DNA of 64,000 nt from an uncultured Ruminiclostridium sp. (GCA_934454635.1 CAKSFR010000012.1:25391-89390); one strand, 5' to 3'; numbered from the stretch's first letter, positions 14,759 through 22,932 are shown. Numbers and translations: made by a program. The notes: generated from the letters alone by a model not told the origin.

Positions 14759-15891
14759 CCATAAAAGAAGAAATGACCACTCCCGTTGCACCTGTTGGCG
14801 CAGGTGCGGAGCAGTCATCTCAAAATCAATCTACAAGTATTATACCAGAAACCAACGAGGATTTCAATACCCCTGATGACTTTTTTCAGCAGATGATGAA
14901 TCCTTACTATCTGAAAACCATTTCAATGAACGAGCTTTACGAAACCGTGTTCCAGAGTAGACCGCCGATTATTGACGGTCTGCTCTATCCGGGCGTGTAT
15001 CTTTTCGTCGGTGCACCAAAGCTTGGCAAGAGCTTTCTTATGGCACAGCTTGCCTACCACGTCAGCAAGGGTGAGCCACTTTGGAACTATACCGTTCACA
15101 AAAACGATGTTCTGTACCTTGCTCTTGAAGATAACTACGAAAGAATTCAGAAACGTTCCTACCGAATGTTCGGAACGGAAAGCATTGATAATCTTCGTTT
15201 CGCCGTTATGGCAAATACCGTTGACGGCGGTCTTGAAAAACAGTTGGAGGGATTTCTCTACCGGTATCCTGACACAAGACTTATCATCATTGACACTTTG
15301 CAGAAAGTCCGTGAATCAAGCAACGAATGCAGTTACGGCAACGATTATCAGGTTATTGCAAGGCTGAAACAGTTTGCTGATAGCCGAGGTATCTGTATGT
15401 TGATTGTTCATCACACACGCAAGCAGAAAGCGGACGATTCCTTTGATATGATTTCGGGAACGAACGGTTTGCTCGGTGCGGCAGACGGAGCCTTTCTACT
15501 GAAAAAAGAAAAGCGCACAGAAAATTCTGCAACGCTTGAAATTTCAGGGCGTGACCAGCAAAACCAGAAGCTACACCTTGTGCGTAACCCAGAGAAGCTT
15601 TCTTGGGAGCTGGAGCGTATTGAAACGGAGTTATGGAAAGAACCGCCTGAGCCGATACTTGAAGCGGTGGCGGAGTTTGTCACAGCAGATAATCCTGATT
15701 GGGTCGGAACAGCAACAGAGCTTACCGAGAAAATCGGGACGGATATTCCCGTAAACGCAATCACGAAAAAGCTGAATGTCAACGCAAGTCGGCTTTTGAA
15801 TGAGTACGGCATTGTTTACAAGATCAGCCGCACTCACGACGGACGCAGGATTGAACTTCACTTTCAATCGGCTGTCCGTGACAGTTCGTGA
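14755..15891 (+). CDS. RepA-like AAA ATPase (RecA/DnaB-type fold)
   Basis: The 378-residue protein carries a Walker A (FVGAPKLGKS, about residue 85), a Walker B (TRLIIIDTLQ, about 183) and the sensor-like LIVHHTRK (about 222), the pattern of the RepA/KaiC-like AAA_25 helicases of plasmids such as RSF1010. The last 100 residues look like a winged-helix DNA-binding region. It may unwind an origin for replication of the excised circle. The 3' end of the gene and the following 70 bases contain clustered GTGAC repeats, a possible binding site. Confidence 0.85.
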   Translation: MTIKEEMTTPVAPVGAGAEQSSQNQSTSIIPETNEDFNTPDDFFQQMMNPYYLKTISMNELYETVFQSRPPIIDGLLYPGVYLFVGAPKLGKSFLMAQLAYHVSKGEPLWNYTVHKNDVLYLALEDNYERIQKRSYRMFGTESIDNLRFAVMANTVDGGLEKQLEGFLYRYPDTRLIIIDTLQKVRESSNECSYGNDYQVIARLKQFADSRGICMLIVHHTRKQKADDSFDMISGTNGLLGAADGAFLLKKEKRTENSATLEISGRDQQNQKLHLVRNPEKLSWELERIETELWKEPPEPILEAVAEFVTADNPDWVGTATELTEKIGTDIPVNAITKKLNVNASRLLNEYGIVYKISRTHDGRRIELHFQSAVRDSS

Positions 15892-15961
15892 CAGCTGTGA
15901 CGGTTTTTATGATAGCGGTGGCGGTATGTAAATAACTGTCACAACCGTCACCAGCCGTCAC
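15878..15961. repeat. GTGAC iterons
   Basis: GTGACAG/GTGACGG occurs at 15878, 15888 and 15897. Its complement CTGTCAC/CCGTCAC occurs at 15936, 15945 and 15955. These are two sets of three with a 9-10 bp period, in opposite orientation. They span the end of the RepA-like gene and suggest a replication origin or a relaxosome binding site. Confidence 0.55.
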
Positions 15962-15971
15962 GCAAGGGAGT

Positions 15972-16060
15972 CCAGAGGGAACGTCTGGCGCAATGATACT
16001 TTTGATAGAAGCCACAGCGGATGTCAAAAGTATCTTTGCGTTACTTTCGCAGAAAGTAAC
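15972..16060. other. Stacked hairpins, candidate oriT of element 2
   Basis: Three inverted repeats follow one another: CCAGA/TCTGG (15972-15987), a 17-bp arm pair with one mismatch including GATACTTTTGA/TCAAAAGTATC (15989-16005 with 16024-16040), and GTTACTTTC/GAAAGTAAC (16040-16060). This non-coding stretch follows the RepA-like gene. A transfer origin is the most likely reading, but I see no exact known nick sequence. Confidence 0.45.
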
Positions 16061-16087
16061 AAAGGCAAAAAATAGTTTTATCAAAAA

Positions 16088-16783
16088 TCAATCAAACATA
16101 TTTAGCTGTATATTGTTAGAGCTACCATGTACGGAATTGTCAGAATAAACAATTTCTAAGAAAGAATCTTTATCTTTTAATGCTTTCTCCAATAAACCTT
16201 GTTTATATAACGAAACGAAAATAGCAGCGGCTTCCGCTTGACAGTTAATAGATTTTTGTGGATTAAACGCAATATCCGTAAACGCTTCGTATTTAAGAAT
16301 GTCCATAGCTAATTGAGGATATAAATGCAAAGCGTTAATATATAGCCAATTATAGAAATACGTTTTGGGTTCTGTCGGAAAAACTCTCTTTCCATATTTA
16401 AACGCAATTACCCTACCACTACTTTTTAATCGTTCATCTTTTTTAGCTTGTTTAGATGTTACTAATAGCAAATCTGTAAATGGGCCCCCATTTTCAAAGA
16501 CTTTGCTTGCTTGAAATGCTGACTCTACAGAGAACTCTTTGCCGCTTTTTGTCTTGATAAAAAGATTAAAAGCACTCAACCGAACACCTAATTCATTTTC
16601 AGATTTACTTGATATTTCAAGCACCCTTTTCTCAGGATATATTTTATTAAATTCATTATGAAGACTGTGTATACTTCTTCGTTGCTGTTTTTCTGAAAAA
16701 CCATTAAAATATTCAAATTCAACATTAAGTTTACGACAAAACTTATTATCGTTTGTCACTATAAATACTGGCCTGCTTGCCAT
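16088..16783 (-). CDS. NADAR-family antitoxin associated with DarT1
   Basis: The 231-residue protein matches the NADAR proteins that reverse guanosine ADP-ribosylation made by DarT1. The core shows SVESAFQASKVF (about residues 86-97), the run SKQAKKDERLKSSGRVIAF, and YEAFTDIAFNPQKSINCQA, a strongly conserved block near the C-terminal third. It is encoded seven bases after darT with GGAGGG inside the end of that gene, so toxin and antitoxin are co-translated. Base use is AT-rich compared with flanking core genes. The family assignment comes from remembered motifs and has not been checked by search. Confidence 0.75.
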   Translation of the reverse strand: MASRPVFIVTNDNKFCRKLNVEFEYFNGFSEKQQRRSIHSLHNEFNKIYPEKRVLEISSKSENELGVRLSAFNLFIKTKSGKEFSVESAFQASKVFENGGPFTDLLLVTSKQAKKDERLKSSGRVIAFKYGKRVFPTEPKTYFYNWLYINALHLYPQLAMDILKYEAFTDIAFNPQKSINCQAEAAAIFVSLYKQGLLEKALKDKDSFLEIVYSDNSVHGSSNNIQLNMFD

Positions 16784-16790
16784 AAATATT

Positions 16791-17411
16791 CTATACCCTC
16801 CAAAATTCCCAGTCTTTTCTATAACTAAAAACCTGTGGCAACACTCTTGTAGTGATACACTCGGGAATTATATTGTTATATGTATTAAAAGCTTTATTGT
16901 TTTCGAAAAATATCCCCTTTATGTATTCTATTGGTATAATATCAAAAACTAACACCTCTGCTTGGGGATTTGTGGGGAATTTATCAGCAATATTTAATTG
17001 AGTTCTTTTAGGAAATCCCGGTTTATCTTCAAATAATCTTAAAAATGCGTTCTTTCCCATTCTCTCTTCTATGGGTACATTATAAGATAAAGCATCACCA
17101 GCATTAGTCCAACAATATGCACAATTAAAATCGCATAAAACTTGTGGGTCTAATCTAATTACTACCCAATCTTTATCGGGTGAAGCACATCTCAGTTTAT
17201 AAAACATTTTATAATTTGGAAAACTTATAGATATACATACTGCATCAAGACAGTCATCATATCGATATTTGTCATTAAATTCTGAAGCAATGCCAGTTAT
17301 TTCAATATCTCCTCTAGGCATTAAACCATATCTTAAAATATTCTTTAAATTATCAGCTTGCGTAAAATGAAAAAGGCTAACAATTCCTCGTTCAGCTATA
17401 ATGCTATTCAT
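16791..17411 (-). CDS. darT: DarT-type DNA ADP-ribosyltransferase toxin
   Basis: DarT enzymes use NAD to attach ADP-ribose to bases in DNA, blocking replication; they act in anti-phage defence. The 206-residue protein has LFHFTQADNLKNILRYGLMP (residues 13-32), holding the NAD-binding His, then the region DDCLDAVCISISFPNYKMFY, and PQAEVLVFDIIPIEYIKGI (about 152-170), where the Glu is the expected catalytic residue. Pairing with a NADAR gene rather than a macrodomain DarG points to the DarT1 (guanosine) branch. The start ATG has GAGGTG; the promoter is at 17454-17482. Confidence 0.82.
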   Translation of the reverse strand: MNSIIAERGIVSLFHFTQADNLKNILRYGLMPRGDIEITGIASEFNDKYRYDDCLDAVCISISFPNYKMFYKLRCASPDKDWVVIRLDPQVLCDFNCAYCWTNAGDALSYNVPIEERMGKNAFLRLFEDKPGFPKRTQLNIADKFPTNPQAEVLVFDIIPIEYIKGIFFENNKAFNTYNNIIPECITTRVLPQVFSYRKDWEFWRV

Positions 17412-17453
17412 ACTTACACCTCGCTATCAATGTGTATAATGTGGATTATAATC

Positions 17454-17482
17454 ATTATACCACACCAACCCCAAAAATTCAA
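17454..17482 (-). promoter_or_regulatory. darT promoter
   Basis: On the minus strand TTGAAT (17482-17477) and TATAAT (17459-17454) are separated by 17 bases and lie 42 bases ahead of darT. Confidence 0.65.
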
Positions 17483-17483
17483 T

Positions 17484-18803
17484 ATGAAAGGAGCAATCCC
17501 TATCGAAAAAAGAACAATCAGCGGTCGTATCAGCAAGAAGCACAGCCTACCTCACAATAACCGTGAGTTCCTGTGCGAAAATGTTGACCCGACCAGAACA
17601 AAAGACAATATCACCATTATCAAAGATGACATCGGACAGGTCTATCACGAGCTGTTCGACAATGCTCTTGCCGAATATAATGCCAAGCAAAAACGCAAAG
17701 ACAGAATTATCAAGGACTATCACGAGCATATCCGTCATAGCCGACAAGAACAAGAGTATCACGAGGTAATTTTCCAAATCGGCAATCAGGACGATACTCC
17801 CTGTGGCTCTGATATGGGCAAGATTACAGCCGAACTTCTTCGGGAGTTTGCCGAGAACTTTCAAACACGAAATCCGCATCTGCGTGTGTTCAATGCGGTC
17901 ATTCATCTTGACGAAGCAACGCCGCATATTCACATCGACTTCATTCCCTTTGCAACGGAGCAGAAACGTGGACTTTCCACAAGAGTGTCGCTGACAAAGG
18001 CTCTGGAACAGCAAGGCTTCAAAGGCGAGGGGAAATTCAACACCGCCTGTAAGCTGTGGATTGACAACGAAAAGGAATGCCTTGCACAGCTTATGCGTTT
18101 CCGAAATATCGAGTGGGAACAACTCGGCACGCATAATGAGCATTTATCTGTGCTTGATTTCAAGAAGCAACAGCGTAGCCATGAGGTTGCTATACTGGAA
18201 AATAAAATTGAGTGTACGGACAAGCAGTTACAGCACCGTCAGGAATTGCTGAATGAGGTCGAGGACACGATTGACAAGCTTGACATCGAGTATCAAGAGA
18301 AAAAAGAGGCTGTCGGTCAGCTTGATGAGGATATTGCCACAAAGGAAGCTACACTTATGGAGAACACAGCTCTCCTTGCAACAGTGGCGAAGAAAACAAG
18401 CAAAATCAAGGACATTGATGATATTCAGGTTAAGAAAACGATGTTCGGAGGTAATATTTCAGTTGCTCCCGATGATTTCAAGAAGCTTACTGACCTTGCG
18501 AAAAAGCAGATTGCGGTGGAGAGCAAGGAAAAGGAGCTGAACGGCAAAATTGCAGCCCTGAAAAACGAGAAAAAAGAACTTGTCAATAAAAATGTGCAAC
18601 TCGAAAAGGAAAACACGGCTCTGAAGCAAGAGAACAGCTCATTGAAATCCGTCAGGGAGAAGCTGACAATTGCTTCACTGCAAAAGGAAATCAGCGAATG
18701 GAAGAACAAGTATCAGAAAGTGCTTGACTTCATTGAAAAGCTTAATATCACAAAGCAACTGCAGGAGTTTTTGAAACCGAGGAAGCATACGCTGCATAGG
18801 TGA
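17484..18803 (+). CDS. mob: Mob/Pre-type relaxase of element 2
   Basis: The N-terminal half is a MobV-like relaxase: EKRTISGRISKKHSLPHNNR, the region NPHLRVFNAVIHLDEATPHI and HIDFIPF carrying the three metal ligands. Residues about 255-420 form a long coiled coil with a late helical tail. It would nick the element's oriT for mobilization. Start choice is uncertain. The ATG at 17484 has no binding site, while AAAGGAG at 17487-17493 lies eight bases before an ATC codon at 17502, where homologues usually begin (MEKRT...). A non-AUG start is therefore possible. Confidence 0.88.
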   Translation: MKGAIPIEKRTISGRISKKHSLPHNNREFLCENVDPTRTKDNITIIKDDIGQVYHELFDNALAEYNAKQKRKDRIIKDYHEHIRHSRQEQEYHEVIFQIGNQDDTPCGSDMGKITAELLREFAENFQTRNPHLRVFNAVIHLDEATPHIHIDFIPFATEQKRGLSTRVSLTKALEQQGFKGEGKFNTACKLWIDNEKECLAQLMRFRNIEWEQLGTHNEHLSVLDFKKQQRSHEVAILENKIECTDKQLQHRQELLNEVEDTIDKLDIEYQEKKEAVGQLDEDIATKEATLMENTALLATVAKKTSKIKDIDDIQVKKTMFGGNISVAPDDFKKLTDLAKKQIAVESKEKELNGKIAALKNEKKELVNKNVQLEKENTALKQENSSLKSVREKLTIASLQKEISEWKNKYQKVLDFIEKLNITKQLQEFLKPRKHTLHR

Positions 18804-18875
18804 GTTAAATGTCCATTAGAGTCCATTTAATTCATTTTAAGACCGTTTAAATCTGCAAAAATTCATTAAAATCTC

Positions 18876-18904
18876 TTGAAAAAAACAAATGTCTATGTTA
18901 TAAT
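18876..18904 (+). promoter_or_regulatory. Promoter of the HTH-RM operon
   Basis: TTGAAA (18876-18881) and TATAAT (18899-18904) with a 17-base spacer lie 22 bases ahead of the small HTH gene. Confidence 0.75.
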
Positions 18905-18926
18905 GTATAAAATGGGGTGAGTTGTA

Positions 18927-19106
18927 ATGTCAGACGAGTTATTTACTGTTGCTCAAGCGGCGGACTACTTACAAGTTTGTGAAAAGACAGTTCGTCGTTT
19001 GATTAAATCAAACAAATTAACTGCATCAAAAATTGGAAATAGAACTTGGCGCATAAGAAAAGAAGACATTGATAAGTATTTACGGAATACCAGGAATAAC
19101 AAATAA
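18927..19106 (+). CDS. Small HTH protein (excisionase-family fold) ahead of the RM gene
   Basis: The 59-residue protein MSDELFTVAQAADYLQVCEK... has the MerR/Xis-like helix-turn-helix (AQAADYLQVCEKTVRRLIKS) and a basic wing ending in WRIRKEDIDKYLRN. It has its own GGGGTGAG-type binding site and lies 13 bases ahead of the restriction-modification gene under the same promoter. That place suits a controller (C-protein-like) role that delays nuclease expression, but it may equally be a generic DNA-binding protein. Confidence 0.8.
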   Translation: MSDELFTVAQAADYLQVCEKTVRRLIKSNKLTASKIGNRTWRIRKEDIDKYLRNTRNNK

Positions 19107-19119
19107 GGGAGTATCTAAG

Positions 19120-21705
19120 ATGGCCGAAACAAAATTTTATGATTATGCAACTGGAAAAGAAGTAAAAAGCAATCCCGAAGAAGCATATCGACAGCTTTTT
19201 GAACATATTTTAATTGATGATTTAGGATATCCAAAATCCCATATTGACATTGAAGTAATCCTTCAACGTGGTGCAAAAAGGAATGCTGAAGAAGTTGATA
19301 TTGTTGTTTATAATAGTGATGTACACAAGCAGGAAAATGCGTATATCATTATTGAAATAGAGACTCCTAAGAAAAAATATGATTTACAAGCATTTTCTTA
19401 TGCAACAGCAACCACAGCACCGTATTGTGTTTGGTTCGCGGGTTTCGATAAAAATAGCGAAGGTCCTTTTTATTTATATCGAGATCTTGCTAACAATCCT
19501 ACCAGTTTTATGCCTATACCTACATTACCAAGATATGGTGAGACACAAGAAACAATAGGTAAATATAAAAAACAAGATTTAAAACCCGCTAAAGCTTTAA
19601 AACTTCTCTTTAGCCGTATGTATTATAAATTATATGGAAATGGACCAATAAAAAGAGAAGAAAACATTGCAGTCGAGGTGATTAAACTTTTATTTTGTAA
19701 AATCATGGATGAAATTTCTCCTGACGAATTATGTGAGTTTCGAGCAACTCCATCTGAATTAAACTCAGAAGAGGGAAAAAATGCTATAAGAAAAAGAATA
19801 GGAAATTTATACTCAAAATTGTTAAAAGATCCCGATTTTGGTACTATGTTTAAAGGCGAAGCTTTAGAATATGATAATGAATGGATTGCTTATATAGTCA
19901 GCGAATTACAAGGTATATCTCTCATGCATGAGGACACAAATACCGATGCTTTAGGTGATGCGTATGAAATCTTGTTACCTTCAACATTGAAAGGTGAAAG
20001 TGGACAATTTTTCACTCCACGAGAAATAGTGCGTTTTGCAATGGATGTGATTAATCCATCGTACAAAGATAATGAACTTATTTTAGATACAGCATGTGGC
20101 TCAGGTGGTTTTTTGTCTATTGCAATCGAAAAACTAAGAAAGCAAATTGGTGAATTATATAAAAACAGAGGTTTTTCAAAAGATAAGCTCAATTCCATGC
20201 TAAAGGATTATGCAGATAAATATATCTTCGGATGTGATATTGATCCTTTATTATACCGCATATCGAAGTCATATATGGCTATTGTTGGAGACGGTAAAAG
20301 CAATATATATAACTTTGATTCATTAGAACCATATGAAAAATTAAATTCTAATTTCAAGAAAAGAATTAAACCCGGATCCGTAGATATTATTACAACTAAC
20401 CCGCCATTCGGAACCAAAATCGATGATACTAGAGATTTTGTTCTTGAAAAGTACGAATTAGGTCACAAATTATCGAATGGTGTTCCAACAAAAATATTGT
20501 TAGATGGTCAGGATCCTGATAAACTCTTCGTTGAACGTGATTTATTTTATTTAAAAAATGCAACAGATACGGATGATGGTGGTAGAATGGTGATTGTTTT
20601 ACCAAAGCAGAATTTATCAGGCGCACAAGAAGACAGTGTTGAGTTTCGTAAATGGCTTTTAACTAAAGTGCAAATTACTGCAATTATTGATCTTCCGCGA
20701 GAAGCTTTCCAACCACATACTGGTACTAAAACATCATTAGTTTTTTTGAAAAAGGTAAAGAATATTCCTGATAATTATCCCATTTTTATGGCTGTTTCAG
20801 AAGCTGTTGGTCATGATCGCAGGGGCAATCCACTTTATAAAAAAGATGCAACTGGAATGAATCTCGTCGATGAAAACGGAAAAGAAGTTATATGGAATGA
20901 TTTGCCGGATATATATTCACAATGGGAGCAGTTTTCTTTATCAGGAACAATAACCACATCAGTTGATAAAAATGAACATGTTCCAAGTTGCTTTATAGTA
21001 GACTTTAATCAAATCAAACAAGATCCCTCTCGAAGAATTGACGCATGGTACTGGGATCCTAACAAAAATCACCTTGCTAAAGAACTAGAAGAATCCATAG
21101 GTGAAGAAGTGCTTGAAATAGTGCGTTTAGGTGATTTAGTGGTAGAACATGGTATTTTTTACCCAGGTCGTCATAAACGCAATTATGTTGATTGCAGTTC
21201 CGAAAGTGTTCCTTTTTACTCTGGTACTCAAATATTGCAAATTCGCCCATTTGATTTACAATATCAGCCCAAGGATTATAAGCCTGCTTCAAAACATTTT
21301 GTAGATAAAGATTGGATTTTAATAACTCGTTCTGGCTCTACAGGCAGAGTTGTTATGGTTACCGAAGGCATGTCAGGTTCAATGGTCTCAGAACATGTAA
21401 TACGTGTGATTTGTGATGAAACTATAATTGATCCATATTATGTGTATGCATACCTATCTACAAATAATATTGGAAAAGTTCTTTTACAAAAGGGAATTTA
21501 TGCCTCTGTAGTTGATCATATAACTCCTGATTTTGTTGCAACTATCCCAATTCCAAGATTAAAGCCAGAGAAAGAAAAAGCAATCGCTGATCGAGTGCGT
21601 GAAGCTGAAAAAAAACGTGATGAAGCAAATAAAGCATTTGTTGAAGAACGAAATAGTATTGAAAATATTATGTTTAACAACATAAAAAAAGGTGGACAAT
21701 TTTGA
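19120..21705 (+). CDS. Single-chain restriction-modification-specificity enzyme (type IIG/I-like)
   Basis: The 861-residue protein joins three modules. Residues about 1-150 resemble the type I HsdR N-terminal nuclease (PD-(D/E)xK): EVDIVVYN followed by AYIIIEIETPKKK. Residues about 190-620 are an HsdM-like N6-adenine methyltransferase with GQFFTPREIVRFAMDVI, the SAM-binding TACGSGGFL and the catalytic TNPPFG. Residues about 655-860 look like one HsdS target-recognition half (IVRLGDLVVEHGIFYPG, TRSGSTGRVVMV) ending in a coiled coil. One gene thus encodes cutting, methylation and recognition. There is no ATP-dependent motor domain. The start ATG at 19120 has GGGAG; an earlier in-frame ATG overlaps the HTH gene. 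Confidence 0.88.
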   Translation: MAETKFYDYATGKEVKSNPEEAYRQLFEHILIDDLGYPKSHIDIEVILQRGAKRNAEEVDIVVYNSDVHKQENAYIIIEIETPKKKYDLQAFSYATATTAPYCVWFAGFDKNSEGPFYLYRDLANNPTSFMPIPTLPRYGETQETIGKYKKQDLKPAKALKLLFSRMYYKLYGNGPIKREENIAVEVIKLLFCKIMDEISPDELCEFRATPSELNSEEGKNAIRKRIGNLYSKLLKDPDFGTMFKGEALEYDNEWIAYIVSELQGISLMHEDTNTDALGDAYEILLPSTLKGESGQFFTPREIVRFAMDVINPSYKDNELILDTACGSGGFLSIAIEKLRKQIGELYKNRGFSKDKLNSMLKDYADKYIFGCDIDPLLYRISKSYMAIVGDGKSNIYNFDSLEPYEKLNSNFKKRIKPGSVDIITTNPPFGTKIDDTRDFVLEKYELGHKLSNGVPTKILLDGQDPDKLFVERDLFYLKNATDTDDGGRMVIVLPKQNLSGAQEDSVEFRKWLLTKVQITAIIDLPREAFQPHTGTKTSLVFLKKVKNIPDNYPIFMAVSEAVGHDRRGNPLYKKDATGMNLVDENGKEVIWNDLPDIYSQWEQFSLSGTITTSVDKNEHVPSCFIVDFNQIKQDPSRRIDAWYWDPNKNHLAKELEESIGEEVLEIVRLGDLVVEHGIFYPGRHKRNYVDCSSESVPFYSGTQILQIRPFDLQYQPKDYKPASKHFVDKDWILITRSGSTGRVVMVTEGMSGSMVSEHVIRVICDETIIDPYYVYAYLSTNNIGKVLLQKGIYASVVDHITPDFVATIPIPRLKPEKEKAIADRVREAEKKRDEANKAFVEERNSIENIMFNNIKKGGQF

Positions 21706-21793
21706 TAATACAATTATCACAAGAGTCCAAGCAGTGCTAATAATTCTACAGTATCAAGATTTAAACAATCATCACTAAATGTAATGATAAGGT

Positions 21794-21822
21794 AAGACCT
21801 GACCATTTTGATGTCAGGTCTT
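21794..21822 (+). terminator. Terminator after the RM gene
   Basis: AAGACCTGAC (21794-21803) pairs with GTCAGGTCTT (21813-21822). The following T run is weak. Confidence 0.65.
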
Positions 21823-22216
21823 ATTGCTGCACTTTTGGTATCATAATATTTGCTTTGCTGAACAAACTATATTAGAAAGTGTTAGAATTTGCAAGAACAG
21901 GAGAAATCTCTCCCGAAAACAATCAAGAAGTTTACAAGAAACGCATATTCAATCAATGCAACAAAACAAGCGGTTAAAACAAAAAATATTTTGTATAATC
22001 AGAAAAAAATGAAATAATTCTATTGAAATTATGCAAAATGTGTGATATACTAACAGAGTTGAAAAATTTCATTTGAAAAGAAGTTTCCCGAAATCCTCGG
22101 CAACAATATGGCAACATAAAATCTGATAGTCCATAATCTATGGATAATTCAAGTAATACAAATACTATAAGCTAAATTTCCTATACAGATTTGTTTAAGA
22201 CAGGTTTGTCGGGAGC
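21823..22216. other. Non-coding right end of element 2
   Basis: No convincing gene is seen. A promoter-like pair, TTGAAA (22023-22028) and TATACT (22046-22051) with 17 bases between, reads toward the attachment site. A 32-codon open stretch starting GTG near 21876 has no binding site and may be a gene remnant. The arm repeats at 22098-22115 are annotated separately. Confidence 0.5.
22098..22115. repeat. Integrase arm-type repeats, right end of element 2
   Basis: CGGCAAC at 22098 and TGGCAAC at 22109 keep the 11-bp period of the left-end pair at 11833-11850. Confidence 0.6.
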
Positions 22217-22228
22217 GAGTGGGAATAA
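22217..22228 (+). repeat. attR: 12-bp core, third copy
   Basis: GAGTGGGAATAA marks the right end of element 2, followed at once by chromosomal DNA with a strong terminator. Confidence 0.85.
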
Positions 22229-22235
22229 GACAACA

Positions 22236-22279
22236 CCCCCCGAAAGCCTTATTTAAAAGGTTTTCGGGGGGTTTTTATT
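22236..22279 (+). terminator. Strong terminator, probably the original guaA terminator
   Basis: CCCCCCGAAA (22236-22245) pairs with TTTCGGGGGG (22262-22271), with inner CCTT/AAGG and a long T run. Its place just outside the last attachment core suggests it ended the guaA transcript before the insertions. Confidence 0.75.
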
Positions 22280-22376
22280 TGTAAATGCAAAAGGAATCAT
22301 TGAAAAAATTAGGTGTCAGTGCTAAATTCAATGCACCGTTTTTCAGTAGCATCAGTAATAAACACACTAAATTCCC

Positions 22377-22477
22377 ATTATCAAACGTCTTAACGAAAAA
22401 TAGCTGAGCAGGGTTACCTGGTAATTAGCGGAAAGATACCCAGAGGTTATCTGCAAAAGCAATGGTATGTCTTGTAA
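22377..22477 (+). pseudogene. Broken excisionase remnant
   Basis: Two adjoining frames read IIKRLNEK (from 22377) and IAEQGYLVISGKIPRGYLQK (from 22400), then QWYVL and stop at 22475-22477. Together they match the C-terminal half of the Xis proteins of elements 1 and 2. One base appears lost at about 22400, and the helix-turn-helix half is unreadable. It lies 150 bases beyond the last attachment core and suggests an older, decayed insertion. Confidence 0.55.
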
Positions 22478-22822
22478 AATCAGAGCATTCATTGAATAAG
22501 GCAAGAAAAAGAAAAAGCATACTTGCTCGCAGACGAGGAGAACCAATATCTCCGGTCCATAAACGAAACAGTGGTACGCTTTGATAATACTATAGCATAT
22601 TTCGTGAAAAATGTCAATCCAAAACAACGGATTAAATTTGTAAAGCCGACAACGCTTCATTCCATAGAATGCCAATCATTCAAGGAGAACACGCTGTCGG
22701 CTTTTGGTATTAAAAGAGCTAGCCTCTTATAATCTTTCTCGGCTTCAAAAACTGCCGCTGTTTATATTATATGCAATAAAACCGAATTTGTCAATAGCTT
22801 TTAATAAAAATTTAACGTTTAA
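22478..22822. other. Decayed intergenic region with a leftward promoter
   Basis: No intact gene is supported. A 69-codon plus frame at 22523-22732 has no binding site. AAAGCCGACA and TGTCGGCTTT form a wide hairpin at 22642-22704. On the minus strand TTGACA (22794-22789) and TATAAT (22771-22766), 17 apart, are a consensus promoter reading left, back to back with the lipoprotein promoter. It resembles the one at 24804-24832. Confidence 0.45.
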
Positions 22823-22825
22823 GCG

Positions 22826-22854
22826 TTGACAAATCTAGTTTAGTGTGCTATAAT
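22826..22854 (+). promoter_or_regulatory. Promoter of the lipoprotein operon
   Basis: TTGACA (22826-22831) and TATAAT (22849-22854) are 17 bases apart. A palindrome, TATTCGCC-aat-GGCGAATA, lies just before the ribosome binding site near 22902-22920. Confidence 0.8.
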
Positions 22855-22932
22855 AGTTAACGATGTGCCGATAATTATTAAAAAGCACTGCCCTGCTGAT
22901 TATTCGCCAATGGCGAATAGAAAGGAACTATC

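Larger units (their letters stand above)
11763..22228. mobile_element. Element 2: 10.5-kb integrative mobilizable element at guaA with defence cargo
   Basis: It is bounded by GAGTGGGAATAA copies with paired arm repeats inside each end (11833-11850 and 22098-22115). It encodes XRE, Xis, Int, an RHH mobilization protein, a RepA-like ATPase, DarT1-NADAR, a Mob relaxase, a small HTH protein and a single-chain restriction-modification enzyme. No transfer-pore genes are present. Confidence 0.85.

Noticed and set aside
21824..22012. 62-codon plus-strand frame at the right end of element 2
   Set aside because: No binding site and no recognisable pattern; the region is better described as non-coding with arm repeats.
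22367..22675. 102-codon minus-strand frame
   Set aside because: It is antisense to the Xis remnant, with a Phe/Cys-rich unlikely composition and no binding site.
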